Positions 18,252-28,001 of a stretch of DNA of 64,000 nt are shown here, piece by piece; position 1 is the stretch's first letter, and every line of letters begins with the position of its first letter. Under the pieces are notes generated by a model. That model searched no databases and was not told the origin of the DNA. It was given only the letters and a program-made list of their open reading frames with translations. A program made the translations under genes and the position numbers. The stretch is from an uncultured Rhodospirillales bacterium (lineage in GTDB: Bacteria; Pseudomonadota; Alphaproteobacteria; Acetobacterales; Acetobacteraceae). Location of the stretch: positions 1 through 64,000 of the forward strand of contig CAIYCW010000154.1 of the NCBI GenBank assembly GCA_903924855.1, in the 5' to 3' direction.

Positions 18252-19652
18252 TCAGTCGGCGGACAAGGCCATCTCTGAATTTGTTGCAAGGACTTCCGCC
18301 AAGCGGTGGATTCGTTGTTCGATCTGTGTCTCGGACAATGTGCCGAAGCCCAGCATCACTGCCTGTGTTCCGGCATGCGCCCTGCCCTGCTCGGCTGGCA
18401 GGGATTGCGCCTCCAGGCCGGATTGACGCGCCGCATGGGCGATGTAGCCGGATGGCCCGGCATCGGAGGGGGGGAACCAGGTCAGATGCAGGCCGCAATG
18501 CAGGCCCCAGATGGCCGGTTCGCCGCCGAAATGGCGTCGCAAGGCCGAGACCAGCGCGTCACGCCGTGCCGCATAGATCTTGGTCAGGCGATAGACGTGG
18601 CGGGCATATCCGCCGCCTGCCATCAACTCGGCCAGCGCCAGTTGTTCAAGACGGCTGGGCGTGCCGCCGATGACGTCACAGATCTCAGCACAGGCCGGGA
18701 TCAGCCGGCGTGGCAGCACGAGATAGGCCAGTTGCAGCCAGGGGCCGAGCGGGGCCGCGAAGGAGCCCAGCATGATGACACGATCATCTTGGTCCATTGC
18801 AATCAGCGGGGTGGCCTGGCGCGGCCCGTAATGCAGTTCACCGTGACTGTTGTCTTCCAGAACAACAGCGCCCCAGTGCCTTGCCCAATCCAGCAAGGCC
18901 GTGCGGCGCCCGGCCGCGAGCAGGGCCCCAAGGGGGCGCTGACTTTCGGGCGAGACATGCAGCAGCCCCACCGGACGCTGTGGCAGATGCTCCACCTGCA
19001 GCCCGTCCGCATCGACGCAAACATAGGCCAGATCGGCGGAGGCTTCCCTGTAGGCCGCCTCGGTCATCTTTTCGCAGGGCGATTCGAGCACCACCGCCTG
19101 TCCCGGCACCAAGACCAGGCGCGAGACCAGATGCAGCGCGTGCTGGCGGCTTTGGGTCAGCACGATCTGCTCGGGGCAGACGGCGATGTTGCGTGAGGCG
19201 GACAGCCAGCCCGCGATGGCCCGGCGCAGCGCGGGTTCGCCCGCCGGATGCACCGGGGCGGCACCCGAGCCGAGATCGTCCAGCGCCGCGCGCATCAGGG
19301 CACGCCAGCGCAGCAGCGGAAACAAGCCGGGGTCCGGGCGCCAGATCTTGGGCGCAACCACCGGCTGCGGCATTTCAGTGCCGGCCACAAGTGCCAGACC
19401 CGGCCGCAGCCTATGCGGCCCGACCACGAACGTGCCCTGCGCCGGCCGTGTTTCCAGGAACCCTTCGGCGATCAGACGGTCATAGGTCAGGATGACGGTG
19501 TTGCGCGACACGTCGAACGTCTCGGCCAGCATCCTTGTGGATGGCATGCGCGTGCCGGATTGCAGGCGACCGGAGCAGATGAGATCGCGCATCTGGTCGA
19601 ACAGCTGCTGCTGCAGGCATTGACCGCGATCAAGGGCGATCGAACTCAGCAT
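18252..19652 (-). CDS. MocR/PdxR-type GntR regulator with aminotransferase-like domain
   Basis: N-terminal GntR wHTH (LQSGTRMPSTRMLAETFDVSRNTVILTYDRLIAEGFLETRPAQGTFV) + fold-type I aminotransferase-like domain; normal GTFSK PLP-lysine motif reads GSFAA. Confidence 0.87.
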   Translation of the reverse strand: MLSSIALDRGQCLQQQLFDQMRDLICSGRLQSGTRMPSTRMLAETFDVSRNTVILTYDRLIAEGFLETRPAQGTFVVGPHRLRPGLALVAGTEMPQPVVAPKIWRPDPGLFPLLRWRALMRAALDDLGSGAAPVHPAGEPALRRAIAGWLSASRNIAVCPEQIVLTQSRQHALHLVSRLVLVPGQAVVLESPCEKMTEAAYREASADLAYVCVDADGLQVEHLPQRPVGLLHVSPESQRPLGALLAAGRRTALLDWARHWGAVVLEDNSHGELHYGPRQATPLIAMDQDDRVIMLGSFAAPLGPWLQLAYLVLPRRLIPACAEICDVIGGTPSRLEQLALAELMAGGGYARHVYRLTKIYAARRDALVSALRRHFGGEPAIWGLHCGLHLTWFPPSDAGPSGYIAHAARQSGLEAQSLPAEQGRAHAGTQAVMLGFGTLSETQIEQRIHRLAEVLATNSEMALSAD

Positions 19653-19788
19653 GGGCTGATCGCTCCACCCCGGCAGGCATCCGGCCGGCCTTGCTTCGAA
19701 CTGCTGCTCACGATCATTCCCCTGAAGATCGATTCACCCAAGTGGCGTGTCATCAATTGCGATATCTGATGTTTCCGCCTGGTCCGGC

Positions 19789-19804
19789 ATTGATCGAGGT
19801 CAAT
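19789..19804. promoter_or_regulatory. FNR/FnrL-type box upstream of hemA
   Basis: CATTGATCGAGGTCAATG context; core TTGATCGAGGTCAA vs TTGAT-N4-ATCAA (9/10), perfectly symmetric outer CATTGA...TCAATG; 98 nt before hemA ATG. Confidence 0.65.
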
Positions 19805-19901
19805 GTGGGATTGGCGCCGACACTCAATTCTGTCTGCGGCTGCGGGGGACCGGATGCGGTGCTGCTTCAGCCATGTCATGCACAGACAGGGCGATCACGA
19901 C

Positions 19902-21119
19902 ATGTCCGCGTTCGAGACATTCTGCCAGACAGCGATCGACGACATCCGCGCCCAGGGCCGGTATCGGGAGTTCACGCCGCTGCGCAAACAGGCGCGGCGT
20001 TTCCCGTATTACGAGGGAACAAACGGCCGCGAGGTGCTGGTGTGGTCGGCCAACGACTATCTGGCGATGGGCGGCCATGAGGCGGTGATCGAGGCGGCCT
20101 GCGAGACGGCGCGTCAGATGGGGGCGGGGGCGGGTGGCACGCGCAACATCTCCGGCACCTCGCCCGCCCATGACGCGCTGGAGGCGGAGCTTGCCCACCT
20201 GCACGGCAAGCCCGCAGCCCTGCTGTTCACCTCGGGCTTCGTCTCCAACCAGGCGGCTTTGTCCACCATTCTGGCGAGCCGGCCGGCCGGGCGGGAGCAT
20301 CTGTGGCAGGTGTTCTCCGATGAGAAGAACCATGCCTCGATGATCGCCGGGCTGAAATCGGTGCCGGCGCATGTGCATATCTTCCGCCACAACGATCTGG
20401 CGCATCTGGAGCAGCTGCTGGAAGCCGCCCCGCCTGAGGCGCCGCGGCTGATCGCGTTCGAGAGCGTCTATTCGATGGACGCCGATATCGCGCCGCTGGA
20501 AGCGATCTGCGATCTGGCCGAGCGGTTCGGGGCGATGACCTATCTCGATGAGGTGCATGCGGTGGGCATGTACGGCCGCACCGGCGGGGGTGTGTCGGAG
20601 CGCGACGGGGTGGCGCACCGGATCGACATCATCGAGGGCACGCTGGCCAAGGCGTTTGGCTGCCATGGCGGCTACATCACCGGGCAGAGCGTGGTGGTGG
20701 ATTACATACGATGCGTCGCACCGGGCTTCATCTTCACCACCTCGCTGCCGCCCTCCACCGCGGCGGCGGCGCTGGCCAGCGTGCGCCATGTGCGCGGCGA
20801 TCATGACCGCCGGGCGAGGCTGTTCGAACGGGCGGAGACGCTGAAGCGCCGCTTCGATGCGGCGGGGCTGCCGCGCATCGCCTCTGAAAGCCATATCGTG
20901 CCGCTGCATATCGGCGAGGCGGTGCTGTGCCGGGAGGTCAGCCAGCGGCTGCTGGAGGAGTTCGGCATGTATGCCACGCCGATCAACTACCCGACGGTGC
21001 CGCGCGGCCAGGAGCGGCTGCGCTTCACGCCGTCACCAGCCCATACCGACGAGATGATGGACGCCCTGGTGGCCGCCCTGGTGCAGATCCTGGCACCGGC
21101 AAAGCGCCAGGCTGCCTGA
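19902..21119 (+). CDS. hemA: 5-aminolevulinate synthase
   Basis: [37 protein letters not shown]...[11 protein letters not shown]...[25 protein letters not shown]...[11 protein letters not shown]...[15 protein letters not shown]. Confidence 0.95.
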   Translation: MSAFETFCQTAIDDIRAQGRYREFTPLRKQARRFPYYEGTNGREVLVWSANDYLAMGGHEAVIEAACETARQMGAGAGGTRNISGTSPAHDALEAELAHLHGKPAALLFTSGFVSNQAALSTILASRPAGREHLWQVFSDEKNHASMIAGLKSVPAHVHIFRHNDLAHLEQLLEAAPPEAPRLIAFESVYSMDADIAPLEAICDLAERFGAMTYLDEVHAVGMYGRTGGGVSERDGVAHRIDIIEGTLAKAFGCHGGYITGQSVVVDYIRCVAPGFIFTTSLPPSTAAAALASVRHVRGDHDRRARLFERAETLKRRFDAAGLPRIASESHIVPLHIGEAVLCREVSQRLLEEFGMYATPINYPTVPRGQERLRFTPSPAHTDEMMDALVAALVQILAPAKRQAA

Positions 21120-21167
21120 GCTGAAGCCTGAAGTGAAAACCCGCGCGGGGCGGGGGAACGGGGAAAC

Positions 21168-23153
21168 ATGATCACCGAATTCGGTCATTTCGCGCTGATT
21201 CTGGCGCTGTGCGTCGCCATCGTGCAATCGAGCGTGCCGCTGATCGGGGCCGCGCGCGGGCGTGCCGCCTGGATGGAGGTGGGGCGCTCGGCGGCGCTGG
21301 TGCAGTTCCTGCTGGTGGCGGTTGCGATGGGGGTGCTGATGCACGCCTATATCGTGTCTGATTTCAGCGTGATCAACGTGGCGCAGAACAGCCACACCGA
21401 CAAACCGCTGTTCTACAAGATCACCGGTGTCTGGGGGAACCATGAGGGCTCGATGCTGCTCTGGGCCTTCATGCTTGCCTTGTGCAGTGCGGCGGTGGCG
21501 GCGTTTTCCGGCAATCTGCCGGCCGATCTGCGCGCGCGCGTGCTGGCGGTGCAGGGCATGATCGCGGTGGGGTTCCTGGCCTTCATCCTGGCCACCTCCA
21601 ACCCGTTCCTGCGCACCTGGCCGGTGCCGTCCAACGGCAACGGTCTGAACCCGGTGCTACAGGACCCGGGTCTCGCCTTCCATCCGCCGTTTCTCTATCT
21701 CGGCTATGTCGGCTTCTCGGTGGCGTTCTCGTTTTCGGTGGCGGCACTGATCGAGGGGCGGGTGGATGCCGCCTGGGGGCGCTGGGTGCGGCCCTGGTCG
21801 TTGGCCTCGTGGTGCGCGCTAACGGTGGGCATCGCACTGGGCTCGTGGTGGGCGTACTACACGCTGGGCTGGGGCGGCTGGTGGTTCTGGGATCCGGTGG
21901 AGAACGCCTCGCTGATGCCGTGGATCGTGGGCACCGCGCTCATCCACTCCGCCATCGTGGTCGAACGGCGTGAGACGCTGAAGAGCTGGACCATCCTGCT
22001 GGCCATCGTCACCTTCTCGCTGTCGCTGGTCGGCACCTTCCTGGTGCGCTCGGGCGTGCTGAGTTCGGTGCATGCGTTTGCCGTCGATCCGCGGCGCGGC
22101 GCGTTCATCCTGGGGCTGCTGGTGATCGCGATCGGCGGATCGCTGTCGCTGTACGCGGCGCGGGCGCCGGCGCTGAAGGGCGGCGGCATCTTCGCGCCGA
22201 TCTCGCGTGAGGGCGCGCTGCTGCTCAACAACGTGCTGCTGGCCACCTGTGCCGCCACGGTGTTCCTGGGCACGCTGTATCCGCTGTTCCTGGATGCGAT
22301 CCACGGGCCGAAGATCTCGGTGGGCGCGCCGTTCTTCAACCAGACCTTCGTGCCGCTGATGGTGCCGGTGCTGGTGGCGATGGCGGTGGGCCCGATGCTG
22401 GCCTGGAAGCGTGGCGATCTGGGGGCCGCGATGCAGCGCCTGTGGATGGCGTTCGCGGCTGCTGCCGTGGTGGTGCTGGGGATGTTCTACGTCACCACCG
22501 GGGCCCCGGTGCTGGCGATCCTGGGTCTGGGCCTGGGGGTGTGGACTGCCTGCGGCGTGCTGACCGAATGGGCGGACCGGGTGCGCCTGTTCCGCGTTCC
22601 GCTGCGCCAGAGCTGGCATCGGGCTGTGCATCTGCCGCGCGCCGCCTTTGGCATGACGCTGGGCCATCTTGGCATCGCCATCACGGTGATCGGCATCTCG
22701 GCGCAGCCGTTCCAGCAGGAATTCCTCGGCTATATGAAGCTGGGCGATCAGGCCGCACTTGCCGGATATCAGCTGCGTCTGGACAAGGTGGAGCGGGTGC
22801 AGGGCCCCAATTTCGTGGCCGATGAGGCGACGATCCTGGTGACCAGGGGCACGCAGACCGTCGCCGTGCAGCACCCGCAGCGGCGCTATTTCCAGCTGCA
22901 GGACCAGACCACCGGCGTCACCTCGATCCGCTCGGGGCTCGATGCCGATCTGTATCTGGCGATCGGCGATCCGAACGAGGACGGCGCATGGACGATCCGG
23001 GCCTATTGGAAGCCGATTGTGTCCTGGATCTGGCTCGGCGGGCTGGTGATGGCGGCGGGTGGGGCGGTCAGCCTGTCCGATCGGCGTTGGCGGGTGGGCG
23101 TGGCCCATAAGCTTAGGCGCCCGCGCGGCCTGCAGATCGCGGCGGGGGAGTAG
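21168..23153 (+). CDS. ccmF: Heme lyase CcmF (cytochrome c biogenesis)
   Basis: WGNHEGSMLLWAF; tryptophan-rich WWD motif LGWGGWWFWDPVENASLMPWIVG. Confidence 0.95.
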   Translation: MITEFGHFALILALCVAIVQSSVPLIGAARGRAAWMEVGRSAALVQFLLVAVAMGVLMHAYIVSDFSVINVAQNSHTDKPLFYKITGVWGNHEGSMLLWAFMLALCSAAVAAFSGNLPADLRARVLAVQGMIAVGFLAFILATSNPFLRTWPVPSNGNGLNPVLQDPGLAFHPPFLYLGYVGFSVAFSFSVAALIEGRVDAAWGRWVRPWSLASWCALTVGIALGSWWAYYTLGWGGWWFWDPVENASLMPWIVGTALIHSAIVVERRETLKSWTILLAIVTFSLSLVGTFLVRSGVLSSVHAFAVDPRRGAFILGLLVIAIGGSLSLYAARAPALKGGGIFAPISREGALLLNNVLLATCAATVFLGTLYPLFLDAIHGPKISVGAPFFNQTFVPLMVPVLVAMAVGPMLAWKRGDLGAAMQRLWMAFAAAAVVVLGMFYVTTGAPVLAILGLGLGVWTACGVLTEWADRVRLFRVPLRQSWHRAVHLPRAAFGMTLGHLGIAITVIGISAQPFQQEFLGYMKLGDQAALAGYQLRLDKVERVQGPNFVADEATILVTRGTQTVAVQHPQRRYFQLQDQTTGVTSIRSGLDADLYLAIGDPNEDGAWTIRAYWKPIVSWIWLGGLVMAAGGAVSLSDRRWRVGVAHKLRRPRGLQIAAGE

Positions 23154-23157
23154 AGCG

Positions 23158-23697
23158 ATGCGCAAGCTGATCTATGCCCTGCCGGCACTGCTGTTCGCGG
23201 GCCTGGCCTTCTACTTCGTGCTGGCGCTGCAGCCGGATTACGATCCGCACGCTTTGCCCTCGGTGATGATCGACAAGGAGGCGCCGGCCTTCAGCCTCAC
23301 CGGATTGAACGGGGCGGGCATCTCGCGCGACGGCTTCAAGGGCGGACCGGTGGTGATCAATTTCTTCGCCTCCTGGTGCGTGCCGTGTCGGGAGGAGCAT
23401 CCGCTGCTGATGCGCCTGGCCGAGAAGGAGCACATCCCGCTCTACGGCATCGACTACAAGGACACGCCGGAGGCGGCGCGGCGGTTGCTGGGGGAATTCG
23501 GCAACCCGTTCCGCGCGGTGGGCGTGGATGCGGATGGGCGCGCGGGGCTGGATTTCGGCGTCTACGGCGTGCCGGAGACCTATGTGCTGGATGGCTCGGG
23601 GCATATCCGCAAGAAATTCACCGGCCCGCTGACGGCCAGGCAGGTTGAGCAGGAATTGCTGCCGATCCTGCGTCAGTTGAGCGGGGGGGCTTCGTGA
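23158..23697 (+). CDS. ccmG: Thiol:disulfide interchange protein CcmG/DsbE
   Basis: N-terminal TM anchor; thioredoxin-like NFFASWCVPCREEHP; GVYGVPETYVLDGSGHI. Confidence 0.93.
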   Translation: MRKLIYALPALLFAGLAFYFVLALQPDYDPHALPSVMIDKEAPAFSLTGLNGAGISRDGFKGGPVVINFFASWCVPCREEHPLLMRLAEKEHIPLYGIDYKDTPEAARRLLGEFGNPFRAVGVDADGRAGLDFGVYGVPETYVLDGSGHIRKKFTGPLTARQVEQELLPILRQLSGGAS

Positions 23698-24164
23698 TGC
23701 GCACCCTACTGTTGGCATTGGCGATGCTGGTGGGCCTCGGCCTGCCCGCCCTTGCGGTCGATCCGTACGAGCAGCTGGCCGATCCGGTGCTGGAGGCGCG
23801 GGCGCGCGAATTGTCCACCGGGTTGCGCTGCCTGGTGTGCCAGAACGAGACGATCGACGAATCGAACGCGGGCCTCGCCCATGACATCCGCACCCTGCTG
23901 CGCGAGCGGCTGGTGGCGGGCGACAGCGATGCGCAGGCGGTGAAGGCGATCGTCGATCGCTATGGCGAGTTCGTACTGCTGCGCCCGCGTCTGCATCCGG
24001 CCACGCTGATGCTGTGGTTCGGCCCAGGGCTGGTGCTGCTGCTGGCGGCCGGCGGTGCGATGGCCTGGCTGCGCCAGCACCGGCGCGAGGCACGCCCCCC
24101 GATTCCCCTGAGCGATGATGAACGACGCTCGCTGCAGACTCTCCTTGAGGAGAAACAATCGTGA
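23694..24164 (+). CDS. ccmH: Cytochrome c-type biogenesis protein CcmH
   Basis: LRCLVCQNETIDESNAGLAHDIRTLLRERLVAGDSDAQAVKAIVDRYGEFVLLRP. Confidence 0.93.
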   Translation: MMRTLLLALAMLVGLGLPALAVDPYEQLADPVLEARARELSTGLRCLVCQNETIDESNAGLAHDIRTLLRERLVAGDSDAQAVKAIVDRYGEFVLLRPRLHPATLMLWFGPGLVLLLAAGGAMAWLRQHRREARPPIPLSDDERRSLQTLLEEKQS

Positions 24165-25585
24165 CCATGCTGATCCTGAGCTGTGCCGCCCTGCTGCTGC
24201 TGGTGCTGATGGCGCTGGCCTGGCCGCTGCTGCGCGGCGCGCGCCTGCCGGTTGGGCGCAACCAGTTCGACCGCGCGGTGTATCGTGACCAGCTTGACGA
24301 GATCGACCGGGACCTGGCCCGTGGCGTGCTTGACGCCGGCGAGGCCGATGCGGCGCGGCTGGAAGTGCAGCGCCGGCTGCTCGGCGTGCGCGGCGAGGAT
24401 CGCGTCTTCGCAAGCCCGGGCCGCAGTCCGGTAATCGCGGGAATCACCGCAACGCTGGTGTCGATCGGTGCCGGCGGGCTTTACCTGTGGCTTGGCGCGC
24501 CCACACTGCCTGACATGCCGTTCCTGGTGGCGCAGGCGCAGGCGGCTTCATCCGATCCCGCGCTGGAGGGTCCGAAGCCGCCGAGCCACGGCGATTTCCG
24601 CGCCGCCGCCCAGAAGCTGCGCGACAAGCTGACGGCCGAGCCGAACAATGCCGAGGGCTGGGAGCTCTACGCCCGCACCGAAAGCCGGATCGGCGAGTAT
24701 CAGCGCGCCACCGACGCCTATGCCCGCGCGCTGCAACTCGGCCGCAAGACGCAGACCGTCTATGACGGCTATGGCGAGATGCAGGTGCTGGGCGCGCAGG
24801 GCATCGTGTTGCCGGCGGCGAAGGACGCGTTCGCCCAGGCGCTGCGGATGGCGCCGGGCGATGTGATCGCGCGTTTCTATCTGGCGTTGGCCGACTCGCA
24901 GGCCGGCGAGGCGCACAAGGCGGTGGATGCCTGGATCAGCCTGGCCGCCGATCTGCCGGGTGACGACGAGATGCGCGAGGAGCTTGCCAACCGCATCGCC
25001 GCCGCCGCCAAGTCCGGCGGCTTCGAGGCGCCCGGCCTGCCGCCAGGTCAGAACGCCCCGGTTGCCACGGCCGCCGCCACCGGCGCGCCGAGTGAGGCGC
25101 AGATGAAGGCGGCCGCCACCATGTCCGACGCGGATCGGGACAAGATGATCGCCAGCATGGTCGATCAGCTTGCGGCCAGGCTGGCTGCGTCTCCCGGCGA
25201 TCTGGAAGGCTGGCTCAAGCTGGCCAACGCCTATGTGGTGCAGGGCAAGACCGACAAGGCGGTGGAGGCGTTCGACCATGCCGCGGCACTCAAGCCGGGC
25301 GATCCCACGATCAGGCTGGAGGCGGTGGCCGCCCTGATCGCGCCCTTGCAGCCGGCCGATCCGATCCCGCCCAAGGCGGTGACGCTGCTGCACGAGGTGT
25401 CGGCCAGCGCGCCGGATGCGCCGGAGGTGCTGTGGTATCTCGGCGTGGTCGATGCCCGCGAAGGCCGCAAGAACCAGGCGCGGCAGAACTGGACGCATCT
25501 GCTCGGCGATCTGGAGGATGGCAGCGCGGACAAGAAGATGGTGCAGGCAGCCCTTGGCTCACTGGATGACAAGACGGCGCCGTAG
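24161..25585 (+). CDS. ccmI: Cytochrome c biogenesis protein CcmI (TPR)
   Basis: RNQFDRAVYRDQLDEIDRDLARGVLDAGEADAARLEVQRRLL plus TPR region; ATGA overlap with ccmH. Confidence 0.9.
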   Translation: MTMLILSCAALLLLVLMALAWPLLRGARLPVGRNQFDRAVYRDQLDEIDRDLARGVLDAGEADAARLEVQRRLLGVRGEDRVFASPGRSPVIAGITATLVSIGAGGLYLWLGAPTLPDMPFLVAQAQAASSDPALEGPKPPSHGDFRAAAQKLRDKLTAEPNNAEGWELYARTESRIGEYQRATDAYARALQLGRKTQTVYDGYGEMQVLGAQGIVLPAAKDAFAQALRMAPGDVIARFYLALADSQAGEAHKAVDAWISLAADLPGDDEMREELANRIAAAAKSGGFEAPGLPPGQNAPVATAAATGAPSEAQMKAAATMSDADRDKMIASMVDQLAARLAASPGDLEGWLKLANAYVVQGKTDKAVEAFDHAAALKPGDPTIRLEAVAALIAPLQPADPIPPKAVTLLHEVSASAPDAPEVLWYLGVVDAREGRKNQARQNWTHLLGDLEDGSADKKMVQAALGSLDDKTAP

Positions 25586-25684
25586 CGAATTCCGCGGCGC
25601 GGGTGTTCCGGGAGGTCATGATGACGGCTTCGCGTGAGGCCGCATCCGTGCACTGATGGCGTGCCCCTGTCGTAGGATCCGCCC

Positions 25685-26596
25685 ATGCCGCTGCACGCCC
25701 CGGTCGCCCAGCTTTTCGCACCACTTGGCATCGAATTCGGCTTCACCGCGATCCATCTCGCAACCGGACAGCGCATCGACATCAATGCGCATGCGCTGTT
25801 CCCCACCGCCAGCGTGGTCAAGGTGCCGGTGATGGTGGAGGTCTATCGCCAGGCCGAGCAGGGTCGCTTCGCCCTCACCGACCGGCTGGCCTTCACCGAG
25901 CGCAACCGCACCATCGGCTCGGGCGTGATGAAGCAGATGGCGGCGGGGCTTTCGCCCACGATCCGCGATCTGGTGATGCTGATGACCATCATCAGCGACA
26001 ACACCGCCACCGAGATGCTGGTTGAGCTGGTGGGGGCGGAGAATGTGACCGCGACGATGCGGGCGCTGGGCCTTGCCGACATCCATGTGACGTTGAATCT
26101 GGCCGAGCTGTTTGCCATCGGCTACGGCCAGCCCCCCTCCCCCCGGCTGACCTTCGCGCAGATGCAGGCGGCATCCGCCGGGCAGAACATGGATTACGAT
26201 TCGCTGGCCTTTCAGGCCTCGCCCGCCAACACCACGTCGTCCGCCGCTGACATGGCCAAGCTGATGCGGCTGATCGAGACCGGCCGGGCGGCAAGCCCCG
26301 CCTCCTGCGCCGATATGCTGGAGGTGCTGTTCGCCCAGCAGTTGAAGGACCGTGTGCCGCGCTTTCTGCCCACCGAGGCGGTGGGCAACAAGACCGGCAC
26401 ATTCCGCGGCGTGCGCAACGATGCCGGCCTGATCCGGCGCGGCCCGTCGGACGTGATCGCGTTTGCGCTGTTCAGCTTTGACCGGCTGGCGCTGCCGGTG
26501 GGCAATTCGCGCCAGCTGGCCGAGCGCAACGCGGTGGTGAACACCGCCATGGCGGAGCTGGGGGCGCTGTTGTGGAACGATTTCAGGCCGGGCTGA
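25685..26596 (+). CDS. Serine hydrolase, class A beta-lactamase-like fold
   Basis: SxxK (TASVVKVPVM), SDN (IISDNTATEMLVELVG), KTG (VGNKTGTFRGVRND); no signal peptide. Confidence 0.8.
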   Translation: MPLHAPVAQLFAPLGIEFGFTAIHLATGQRIDINAHALFPTASVVKVPVMVEVYRQAEQGRFALTDRLAFTERNRTIGSGVMKQMAAGLSPTIRDLVMLMTIISDNTATEMLVELVGAENVTATMRALGLADIHVTLNLAELFAIGYGQPPSPRLTFAQMQAASAGQNMDYDSLAFQASPANTTSSAADMAKLMRLIETGRAASPASCADMLEVLFAQQLKDRVPRFLPTEAVGNKTGTFRGVRNDAGLIRRGPSDVIAFALFSFDRLALPVGNSRQLAERNAVVNTAMAELGALLWNDFRPG

Positions 26597-26608
26597 GCCG
26601 GCTGCGCT

Positions 26609-27868
26609 TCAGTCGAACAGGCCGGACAGCCCGCCCCACACGCCCAAGGCACTGGTGAGGCCGCAGACCGCAACCACCAGCCACAGATACCAGCCGCGCA
26701 GCCGCACAGATGGCGGCAAGGCCTTGACCGCCAGCAGCACCAGCAGGCCCAGCACCAGCGGCAGCATGAGCGCGTTCATCACCTGCACGCCCACATTGAG
26801 CGACACCAGATCCGGCACCACGCCGACCAGCACGGCCGCCAGCATCACAGCCGCCGCATAGGTGCCGTAGAACCAGCGCGCCTGCAGCGGACGCAGCTCC
26901 AGGGAGCGCTTGTAGCCGGCCACCTCCCCCAGGCCCCAGGCCAGGGCCAGGGACGCCACGATCGCCGCCACCAAACCCGCGCCCAGCACGCCGGCGCTGA
27001 ACACGGCGCGGCCGAACACCGGGCCCATCAGCGGGGTCAATGCCTGGCTGACCTCGCCCACGGTGGACAGGCTTGGCGCATCGCCGATGGCAGTGCCATT
27101 TGGCGCCAGCGTTGCGGCGGCTGCCACCAGCACCGCGGCCATGATCAGCTGGGTGACCACCGCCCCCACTGCGGTGTCCCAGCGGGCGGCGGTGAGATGC
27201 TCGGGGCGCAGCTTTTTGTCGGCGATGGCGGATTGCTGGTAGAACACCATCCACGGCATGATCACCGCGCCGATATTGGCTGCGACGAGATAGAGATAGT
27301 CGCTGTTGCTGATCGGGATCTGCACCGCCTGGCGGGCCATGGTGCCGGCATCGGGCCCCGCCGCCCAGGCGACGGCGAAGAACGCCAGCTCGAACAGCCC
27401 AACCGCGATGGCCGCACGCTCCACCCGGCGATAGCTGCCGGTGAGCACGATGAGGATCAGGGCCAGGGCTGCGAGTGGCAGCGTGACGGCGCGCGATATC
27501 CCATAGAGCTCGCCCACGCCTGCGACACCGGACAATTCGGTGAGAATGGCCCCCAGTGAGGCCACAACCAGGCCTGAGACCGAGATCCAGGCCCAGATTG
27601 CGCCAAAGCTCTGGCGGATCAGCTCGCCATGGCCGCGACCGGTGTGCACGCCGAGCCGCACCGTCAGTTCCTGGACGATGTAGAGGATCGGCATCAGCAC
27701 GAATTGCAGGGCGAGCAGACGATAGCCCCACTGCACCCCGCTTTGCGCGGCCGTGATGATGCTGCCGACATCGGTGTCGGCCAGCATGACGACGAGTCCG
27801 GGGCCGAAGACGGCGAGGAAGCCTGCGAGCCGGTTTGGGCCGTGCGGCTTGGCGGTGATCTGCGACAT
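26609..27868 (-). CDS. Nramp-family-like metal ion transporter
   Basis: Multi-TM; GPGLVVMLADTDVGSIITAAQSGVQWGYRLL (TM1) and ANIGAVIMPWMVFYQQSAI (TM6). Start 27868 or 27883. Confidence 0.82.
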   Translation of the reverse strand: MSQITAKPHGPNRLAGFLAVFGPGLVVMLADTDVGSIITAAQSGVQWGYRLLALQFVLMPILYIVQELTVRLGVHTGRGHGELIRQSFGAIWAWISVSGLVVASLGAILTELSGVAGVGELYGISRAVTLPLAALALILIVLTGSYRRVERAAIAVGLFELAFFAVAWAAGPDAGTMARQAVQIPISNSDYLYLVAANIGAVIMPWMVFYQQSAIADKKLRPEHLTAARWDTAVGAVVTQLIMAAVLVAAAATLAPNGTAIGDAPSLSTVGEVSQALTPLMGPVFGRAVFSAGVLGAGLVAAIVASLALAWGLGEVAGYKRSLELRPLQARWFYGTYAAAVMLAAVLVGVVPDLVSLNVGVQVMNALMLPLVLGLLVLLAVKALPPSVRLRGWYLWLVVAVCGLTSALGVWGGLSGLFD

Positions 27869-28001
27869 GCGATTGCGAACCATTCTCAACAACTGGACCC
27901 TTTCTAGGGCCTTCAGGCTCACCGCGTCAATCCGGACCGGTGCAGTCTTGAATGGTGAATGGCGCAGCGCCGGCACATGACCGGCAAAACATCACAAAAC
28001 C

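Noticed and set aside
25685-26596. Antibiotic-resistance beta-lactamase
   Set aside because: No signal peptide and no convincing omega-loop Glu motif; fold-level similarity only.
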